Shown: piece by piece, positions 5,990 through 12,100 of the stretch | How the letters are laid out: the number at the start of each line of letters is the position of its first letter | Numbering within the stretch: the stretch's first letter is position 1 | Assembly: GCA_035759665.1 (NCBI GenBank) | Contig: DASTUM010000122.1 | Location: forward strand, 1 to 13,015 | Length of the DNA stretch: 13,015 nt | Origin: Micavibrio_A sp035759665 | GTDB lineage: Bacteria; Pseudomonadota; Alphaproteobacteria; Micavibrionales; Micavibrionaceae | Direction: 5' to 3' | The notes under the pieces: model-generated | The model's database searches: none | Seen by the model: the letters and a program-made list of their open reading frames with translations, nothing else | What the model was told of the DNA's origin: nothing | Program-made: the position numbers and the translations under genes

Positions 5990-7552
5990 ATGCAGATCAG
6001 ACTGGAAAAACTCGGCTTCTCCTATACTGAGACACTCTTCTCCGGCGTCACGATGACGATTGCCGAAACGCACCGCGTTGGCTTCGTCGGTAACAACGGC
6101 GCGGGCAAATCGACCCTGCTCAAATGCATTTCCGGCGAAGCGGAGCCGACGGAAGGCACGATCATCAGGCCAAAGGCCATGCGCCTCGGCGTCATCGAAC
6201 AGGACGTTCCCAAACATCTCCACGCCAAAACCCTCTACGAAACGATTCTGGAAGCTATTCCAGAAGAAGAACGCGATTACAACAGCTGGAAGGTCGATGT
6301 CGCGCTGGACACTTTCAAGGCGCCGCAGGTCATCCATAGCAAGGTCATAAAGGAACTCAGCGGCGGCTGGCAACGCCTCGCGCTGATCGCCCGCACATGG
6401 ATGAACGATCCTGACGCACTGCTGCTGGACGAACCGACCAACCACCTCGATCTCGAAAAGATCATCCTCCTCGAACAATGGCTCAACGAACAGGTGCGCG
6501 GCATTCCGGTCATGTGCGTCTCCCACGACCGCAGCTTCCTTGACAACTGCACTAACACAACGCTCTTCCTCCGCCCCGTGCGCTCAGTCGCCTATCCGCG
6601 GAGTTTCAGCCGCGCGAAAGAACAACTGGCGCAGGACGACAAGGCATTTTCTGCCCAACGTGAAAAGGAACTGCGTGAAGTCGAACGCCTTGAAAAATCC
6701 GCCGCCGAACTGAAACAGACAGGCGCGAACTTTCACAGCGATTCCGCCTCGAAAAAATCCGCGCAGATGGCGAAGAGGGCAGATGACCTGCGCGCACAGG
6801 TTCATGAAAGTATGATCGATGTCCGCCGCGATATCATTCTGCCTAATTCCGGCCTTCATGCAAAACATCTGGTCGAACTCAAGGATGTAAAAATTAACGC
6901 GCCCGACGGCCGCGAGCTTATATCCATCGGTCGTCTTGCCATCGCCCAGGGCGAGCGCATCGTTCTGCTCGGGTTCAACGGCGCCGGTAAATCGACGCTG
7001 GTGAATGTCGTCAATAAGGCCTTTTCGCAGATCGAACGCGCAAAGACGGAAGGCATCTCCATCACCCCGATGGCCAGGCTTGGCTATGTCGACCAGCATC
7101 TCTCCACCCTGCCGCTCGATATCAGCATGACCGATTACATCGCCGGCGAATTCCAGATGGGCCGCCAGTCCGTGATCGCAAGGCTGATCGAAGCAGGCTT
7201 CCCCTTCGACCGTCAGGACCAGAAGATCGCCAAACTCAGCGGCGGGGAAAAATCGCGCCTCTATCTTCTGGCGCTGCGTCTGGCCGAACCGAACTTCTAC
7301 ATCATGGACGAACCGACCAACCATCTCGATATCGATGGGCAGGAACAGCTGGAATCCGAGATTCTGCGCAACGGCGCCGCCTGTATTCTGGTCTCCCACG
7401 ACCGTTCTTTCGTGGCCAATATCGGCACCCGTTTTCTGGCCATCCATAACGGAAAACTGGTCGAAATCCCTGATCCGGAAGTGTTTTACAGTCATATGAC
7501 CGAAGGCACTGACCTCTTCCCGAAGGGCGCCGGGGCCGGACGCGGGCTGTAA
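5990..7552 (+). CDS. ABC-F family ATPase (ribosome-associated, EttA/Uup-like)
   Basis: ABC-F proteins are soluble twin-ATPase factors that bind the ribosomal E site and relieve stalled or slow translation. The 520-residue product has two nucleotide-binding domains. The first has Walker A GNNGAGKST (34-42), signature LSGGW (123-127), Walker B with DEPTNHLD (147-154) and switch His179. The second has GFNGAGKST (328-336), LSGGE (416-420), DEPTNHLD (440-447) and His470. All catalytic residues are present. The charged linker (about 195-285) fits the P-site-tRNA interaction motif. There is no transmembrane domain and no C-terminal coiled coil as in Uup; the LSGGW variant recalls Uup. The Shine-Dalgarno is weak. 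Only 21 bases separate it from the rplA terminator, so it probably depends on read-through or a promoter inside rplA. The subfamily is unresolved. Confidence 0.93.
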   Translation: MQIRLEKLGFSYTETLFSGVTMTIAETHRVGFVGNNGAGKSTLLKCISGEAEPTEGTIIRPKAMRLGVIEQDVPKHLHAKTLYETILEAIPEEERDYNSWKVDVALDTFKAPQVIHSKVIKELSGGWQRLALIARTWMNDPDALLLDEPTNHLDLEKIILLEQWLNEQVRGIPVMCVSHDRSFLDNCTNTTLFLRPVRSVAYPRSFSRAKEQLAQDDKAFSAQREKELREVERLEKSAAELKQTGANFHSDSASKKSAQMAKRADDLRAQVHESMIDVRRDIILPNSGLHAKHLVELKDVKINAPDGRELISIGRLAIAQGERIVLLGFNGAGKSTLVNVVNKAFSQIERAKTEGISITPMARLGYVDQHLSTLPLDISMTDYIAGEFQMGRQSVIARLIEAGFPFDRQDQKIAKLSGGEKSRLYLLALRLAEPNFYIMDEPTNHLDIDGQEQLESEILRNGAACILVSHDRSFVANIGTRFLAIHNGKLVEIPDPEVFYSHMTEGTDLFPKGAGAGRGL

Positions 7553-7556
7553 ATGC

Positions 7557-7585
7557 TTGACAGGGTGGGGGGCTATGCCTATAAC
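7557..7585 (+). promoter_or_regulatory. Strong sigma70-type promoter of rplJ-rplL
   Basis: A perfect TTGACA (7557-7562) and TATAAC (7580-7585, 5/6) are separated by 17 bases, starting four bases after the ABC-F stop codon. Transcription should begin near 7592, at the start of the L10 leader. It shares the 11-mer AATGCTTGACA with the rpoB promoter. Confidence 0.82.
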
Positions 7586-7591
7586 CACCTC

Positions 7592-7735
7592 AAATTTCCT
7601 GTCCGAGACTGCTGGGGCGAAAGCTTAAAAATCCGGCATAGATGGTGAAAGACGAACATATAGCTGCCTAGCGCAGCCTCGTTTTTCAGGCATTGAAGAT
7701 TTCAGATGGGATGGCTCAAAAGGCCATCTTTTTTA
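7592..7735 (+). ncRNA. L10 leader of rplJ-rplL mRNA (autoregulatory)
   Basis: The untranslated region between the promoter and rplJ begins with CCTGTCCGAGACTGCTGG and continues GGCATAGATGGTGAAAGACG, patterns I associate with alphaproteobacterial rplJ leaders. A small hairpin GCTGC/GCAGC (7663-7667, 7673-7677) follows. In bacteria the L10(L12)4 complex binds such a leader and represses rplJL. Assignment is by recognition and position, not by covariance search. Confidence 0.62.
7710..7734 (+). terminator. Attenuator-like hairpin just before rplJ
   Basis: GATGGC (7710-7715) pairs with GCCATC (7723-7728) around a 7-base loop, directly followed by six T (7729-7734). It sits inside the leader 23 bases before the rplJ ATG, so as a terminator it must be partial or conditional. 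Confidence 0.62.
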
Positions 7736-7757
7736 TTGTGATAAAGGAAACGACAAA

Positions 7758-8246
7758 ATGGCAATGACCAAAGACGACAAGAAAGGCGAAGTCGAAGTTC
7801 TCGCCGCGAAGTTCAAGGATGCCGAAATCCTGATCCTCGCCCAGAACAAAGGCCTCAACGCCAAGGCGACGGAAGAGCTGCGCGTTGCAACGCGTGGCGC
7901 ATCGGTCGATTACCGCGTTGCGAAAAACACGCTGGCGAAGATCGCGCTGAAAGGCACGCAATTCGAAGACATGGCCGATCAGGCAAAAGGCCCGATCGCC
8001 TATATCACCGGCAAAGACGGCGTGGCAACGGCGAAAGTGATCGCGAAATTCGCGGCCGCGAACGACAAGCTCGTCATCGTGGGCGGCAAGTTCGAAGGCA
8101 AGGTGATGGACGCGAAAGCCGTCGATGCCTTCTCGAAACTGCCGACGCTGGACGAAATCCGCTCCAAGCTCGTTGGCCTCCTGCAAGCTCCGGCTTCGCA
8201 ACTGGTCGGCGTTACCAAGGCTTACGGCGAAAAAGAAAACGCATAA
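7758..8246 (+). CDS. rplJ: 50S ribosomal protein L10 (uL10)
   Basis: uL10 anchors the L7/L12 dimers to the ribosome next to L11. The 162-residue protein is near family length. It has the N-terminal rRNA-binding domain with LAQNKGLNAKATEELR and DYRVAKNTLAKIAL, a central GPIAYITG strand, and a C-terminal helix region (residues about 133-162) that carries L12. AAAGGA (7743-7748) lies nine bases before the ATG at 7758; the Met two codons later is too distant from it. rplL follows after 45 bases without a terminator, so the pair is co-transcribed. Confidence 0.97.
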   Translation: MAMTKDDKKGEVEVLAAKFKDAEILILAQNKGLNAKATEELRVATRGASVDYRVAKNTLAKIALKGTQFEDMADQAKGPIAYITGKDGVATAKVIAKFAAANDKLVIVGGKFEGKVMDAKAVDAFSKLPTLDEIRSKLVGLLQAPASQLVGVTKAYGEKENA

Positions 8247-8291
8247 TTTCAACAAACACACGAAAAATTACAAATCTAAAGGAGAACTAAA

Positions 8292-8657
8292 ATGGCTGAC
8301 CTCGCAAAAATCGTAGATGACCTCTCCGCCCTCACGGTCGTAGAAGCTGTCGAACTGTCCAAAATGCTCGAAGAAAAATGGGGCGTAACCGCTGCCGTCG
8401 CCGCTGCGCCTGGCGCTGCTGCTGCCGGCCCTGCCGCTGAAGAGAAGACGGAATTCAACGTCGTTCTGAAAGACGGCGGCCCGAACAAAATCAACGTCAT
8501 CAAAGAAGTCCGCGCAATCACGGGTCTCGGCCTGAAAGAAGCGAAAGACCTCGTTGAAGGCGCGCCGAAAGTCGTCAAGGAAGCCGTCAAGAAAGAAGAC
8601 GCTGACAAAATGGCCAAGCAACTCAAAGACGCCGGCGCCACGGTCGAACTGCAATAA
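8292..8657 (+). CDS. rplL: 50S ribosomal protein L7/L12 (bL12)
   Basis: bL12 forms the mobile stalk that recruits translation GTPases and activates their hydrolysis. The 121-residue protein has the standard layout: an N-terminal dimerisation helix pair (1-32), an Ala/Gly/Pro-rich flexible hinge (33-50), and a C-terminal factor-binding domain (53-121) with NKINVIKEVRAITGLGLKEA and KDLVEGAPKVVKEAV. A strong AAAGGAG (8278-8284), seven bases before the ATG, suits its need for several copies per ribosome. A terminator follows. Confidence 0.98.
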   Translation: MADLAKIVDDLSALTVVEAVELSKMLEEKWGVTAAVAAAPGAAAAGPAAEEKTEFNVVLKDGGPNKINVIKEVRAITGLGLKEAKDLVEGAPKVVKEAVKKEDADKMAKQLKDAGATVELQ

Positions 8658-8678
8658 CATCGACTGCATCAATTGCGG

Positions 8679-8703
8679 AAACGGGCCCTTCGGGGCCCGT
8701 TTT
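8679..8703 (+). terminator. Rho-independent terminator after rplL
   Basis: A perfect 10-bp stem (AAACGGGCCC with GGGCCCGTTT) is capped by a stable TTCG tetraloop at 8689-8692. The T run is short, so some read-through into rpoB is possible. Confidence 0.88.
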
Positions 8704-8856
8704 GCTTTGCCGCTGGCCGCTCTTATCCCGCTCCCGCCATGAAGTCGGTAATTACCACGGGGCAGGGCGGCTGCGAATGTTCCATCGCCGCTCCAGTCGC
8801 CGCCAGCGAATCCCCCTTGAAAACGCCGTTTGGAACACCAAATATGTGATCGGCGA

Positions 8857-8868
8857 TCCGGCGCCGGA
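8857..8868. repeat. 12-bp perfect palindrome
   Basis: TCCGGCGCCGGA is its own reverse complement. It stands two bases before the long fold at 8870 and about 75 bases upstream of the rpoB -35 box. It could be a dimeric regulator site or chance in GC-rich DNA. Confidence 0.4.
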
Positions 8869-8869
8869 G

Positions 8870-8931
8870 AAGGGGCGGGGTACCTGAAAAAAGGCCTGCG
8901 GGCCAACGCCCTGAGCCCCTTAATCTTTTTT
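8870..8931 (+). terminator. Possible long-stem terminator upstream of rpoB
   Basis: AAGGGGC (8870-8876) pairs with GCCCCTT (8915-8921), inner GGG pairs with CCC (8909-8911), and GGCC/GGCC (8893-8896, 8901-8904) forms an internal hairpin. Six T follow at 8926-8931. It may be a backup terminator for rplJL read-through, immediately before the rpoB promoter. Confidence 0.45.
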
Positions 8932-8933
8932 AA

Positions 8934-8963
8934 GACGCAATGCTTGACAAGTGGCAATGCGTC
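8934..8963. promoter_or_regulatory. Inverted repeat over the rpoB promoter, candidate operator
   Basis: GACGCAATGC (8934-8943) and GCAATGCGTC (8954-8963) are reverse complements except for one central A/A mismatch. The ten bases between them contain the whole TTGACA -35 box. A dimeric DNA-binding protein here would compete with sigma factor. The rplJ promoter shares the -35 context but lacks the right arm. Confidence 0.5.
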
Positions 8964-8972
8964 CTCCATAAC
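8944..8972 (+). promoter_or_regulatory. Promoter of rpoB
   Basis: A perfect TTGACA (8944-8949) and CATAAC (8967-8972, 4/6) are 17 bases apart. Transcription would start near 8979, giving a leader of about 144 bases. The 11-mer AATGCTTGACA and the TAAC end of the -10 match the rplJ promoter. Confidence 0.7.
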
Positions 8973-8978
8973 ACGGGT

Positions 8979-9122
8979 CACGCGAAAGATTCGTAGGCAA
9001 TGGTGACGGTTATAAAACCGAAATTTTTATAATTCGATCAATAATTTAATCCGCTCCCCCAATGAGCATGGGGGGATGCGGATTTACCTGTTTTGATGCT
9101 TGAAGAAGGTTGTGGAGACAAA
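8979..9122 (+). promoter_or_regulatory. Structured 5' leader of rpoB
   Basis: Two hairpins are visible. CGGTT/AACCG (9007-9011, 9016-9020, loop ATAA) is followed by an A/T-rich stretch with five T in a row. A much stronger one pairs AATCCGC (9048-9054) with GCGGATT (9078-9084), and five C (9056-9060) with the G run (9070-9075), around AATGAGCAT. The leader ends in GGAG (9114-9117), five bases before the rpoB ATG. Autogenous control of rpoB translation is known in other bacteria; whether this fold does that is unknown. Confidence 0.5.
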
Positions 9123-12100
9123 ATGAGCGCTAAATCCAGCAAATCCAAGAACATCGCAGATACCCCCCTGAAGAAGAAAGCCAAACGTATGGCCAAGCCG
9201 CCGGTGCGTTCCGCCGACGACGTTAATTCCTTCACGGGCCGTAAACGCGTCCGCCGTTCTTTCGGCAAGATCCGCGAGGTCGCGCAGATGCCGAATTTGA
9301 TCGAAGTCCAGCGCGATTCCTACGAGCAATTCCTGCAAACGGATATCGACGCCGAACTGCGCAAGATGCAAGGCCTCCACAAAGTCCTGACCGAAGTCTT
9401 CCCGATCAAGGATTTCGCCGACAAGGCCGAAATCGACTACGTGAAATACGAGCTGGAAGAGCCCAAATACGACACCGACGAATGCCAGCAGCGCGGCATG
9501 ACCTTCGCGGCGCCGCTCCGCGTCACGATGCGCCTGTCCGTGTTCGATGTTGACGAGGATTCCGGCCTGCGCTCCATCCGCGACATCAAAGAACAGGATG
9601 TCTACATGGTGGACATGCCTCTGATGACCGACAACGGCACGTTCATCGTGAACGGCACCGAGCGCGTTATCGTCTCCCAGATGCACCGCTCTCCGGGCGT
9701 GTTCTTCGACCACGACGGCGGCAAGACGCACGCTTCGGGCAAGTACCTGTTCGCCGCCCGCGTCATTCCCTACCGCGGTTCCTGGCTCGACTTTGAATTC
9801 GACGCGAAGGACAATATGTATGTCCGTATCGACCGCCGCCGCAAACTCCCGGTGACGACGCTGCTTCGCGCACTGGATTCCGCGGCCTCCGCGCAATACC
9901 GCACCGAACAGGAAGCCAAGGACAAGCCTGTTGATCCGCTGATGATCCAGGGCATGTCGAACGAAGAAATTCTCGGCACGTTCTATGACGTCGTAAAATA
10001 CGACAAGACCGACAAAGGCTGGAAGACGCCTTTCGTACCGGCGCGTTACCGCGGCGTTAAGCTCGCCTACGACCTCGTCGATGCGAAGTCGGGCAAAACC
10101 GTTGTCGATGCCGGTGAGAAAATCACGCCGCGCAAGGCAAAACAACTCGCCGAAGACGGCCTGAAGGAAATCCTCGTCCAGGACGAACAACTGGCCGGCA
10201 CGTACCTGTCCGAAGACATCTTCGACGGCGCGACGGGCCAGGTTTACTTCGAAGCCGGTCACGAGTTGACGGCTGACGACATGGAACAACTGGATGAATT
10301 CACGATCAAATCGCTGCCGATCCTCGCGATCGACCATTTGAATGTCGGCCCCTACATCCGCAACACGATGATGATCGACAAATGCGACACGCGCGAAGAA
10401 GCGCTGATCGACATTTACCGCGTCATGCGTCCGGGCGAGCCGCCGACAGTGGAATCCGCCTCCGCGCTGTTCCAGTCGCTGTTCTTCGATCCCGAGCGTT
10501 ACGATCTCTCCGATGTCGGCCGCGTCAAGATGAACGGCCGTCTCGACCTCAACACGCCGGATGACCTGCGCATCCTGCGTAAGGAAGACATTCTCGCGAT
10601 CCTGAAATACCTGCACGGCCTGAAAGACGGTCAGGGCGAAGTCGATGACATCGACAACCTCGGCAACCGCCGCGTTCGTTCGGTGGGCGAACTGATGGAA
10701 AACCAGATCCGCATCGGCCTGCTCCGCATGGAACGGGCGATCCGTGAGCGCATGTCCTCCGTCGAAATCGACACCTACATGCCGCATGACCTGATCAACG
10801 CGAAACCGGCTGCCGCCGCTGTCCGCGAATTCTTCGGCTCGTCGCAGCTCTCGCAGTTCATGGACCAGACGAACCCGCTCTCCGAAATCACGCACAAGCG
10901 TCGTCTCTCGGCGCTTGGCCCGGGCGGTCTGACCCGCGAGCGCGCAGGCTTCGAAGTCCGCGACGTTCACCCGACTCACTATGGCCGTATCTGCCCGATC
11001 GAAACGCCGGAAGGCCCGAACATCGGTCTGATCAACTCGCTCTCCACCTTCGCCCGCGTCAACCAGTACGGATTCATCGAATCCCCGTACCGCCGCGTCG
11101 TCGATGGCAAGGTCAGCGACGAAGTCATCTACATGTCGGCGATGGAAGAGGCGAAATACACGATCGCCCAGGCCAACTCCGACCTCGATGAAAAAGGCAA
11201 GTTCACCTCGGATCTGGTTTCCTGCCGTAAGGCCGGTGAAAACCTGATGTCCCCGACGGATCAGATCGAATTCATCGACGTTTCGCCCAAACAGATCGTT
11301 TCCGTCGCCGCATCGCTCATCCCGTTCCTTGAGAACGACGACGCCAACCGCGCGCTGATGGGATCGAACATGATGCGTCAGGCCGTTCCGCTGCTGCAAT
11401 CCGACGCGCCGCTGGTCGGCACGGGGATGGAAGCCACGGTCGCCCGCGACTCCGGCGCCGCTATCGCTGCACGCCGCGCAGGCAAGGTCGTTCAGGCCGA
11501 CGCCACGCGTATCGTTATCCGCGCAACGGAACAACTGGATGCCGGCGAGCCTGTCGTCGACATCTACAAGCTGGCGCAATTCCAGCGTTCCAACCAATCA
11601 ACCTGCATCCTGCAAAAACCGCTGGTGAAGGTGGGCGACGAACTGAAAGCCGGCGATATCATCGCTGACGGCCCGTCGACGCAATTCGGAGAACTGGCGC
11701 TGGGCCGCAACGTCCTCGTCGCGTTCATGCCGTGGAACGGCTACAACTACGAAGACTCGATCCTCCTCTCCGAGCGCATCGTGTCCGACGACATCTTCAC
11801 CTCCATCCACATCGAGGAATTCGAAGTGATGGCGCGTGATACGAAACTCGGCACCGAAGAAATCACCCGTGACATTCCGAACGTCGGGGAAGAAGCCCTC
11901 AAGCACCTCGACGAATCCGGTATCGTGCATATCGGCGCCGAAGTCGGCCCGGGCGACATCCTCGTCGGCAAGGTAACGCCGAAAGGCGAATCGCCGATGA
12001 CGCCGGAAGAAAAACTCCTCCGCGCCATCTTCGGTGAAAAAGCCGCCGACGTAAAAGATACCTCGCTCCGCCTGCCTCCGGGTACGCAAGGAACGATCGT

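Larger units (their letters stand above)
8704..8933. other. Gene-free spacer between rplL and rpoB, left half
   Basis: No supported gene is seen. A 36-codon ORF starts at ATG 8739 and ends near 8849, but it has no Shine-Dalgarno and no recognisable content. The stretch contains a 12-bp perfect palindrome (8857-8868) and a long terminator-like fold (8870-8931). Confidence 0.6.

Noticed and set aside
6584..7588. 334-codon minus-strand frame over the ABC-F gene
   Set aside because: It lies opposite a complete, motif-rich ABC-F gene, with shadow-type composition and no ribosome binding site support.
8739..8849. 36-codon ORF in the rplL-rpoB spacer
   Set aside because: It has no ribosome binding site, no own terminator and no similarity to a known small protein.
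8268..8981. 237-codon minus-strand frame spanning rplL and the spacer
   Set aside because: It is antisense to rplL and crosses a terminator, with an Arg/Phe-rich product lacking any motif.
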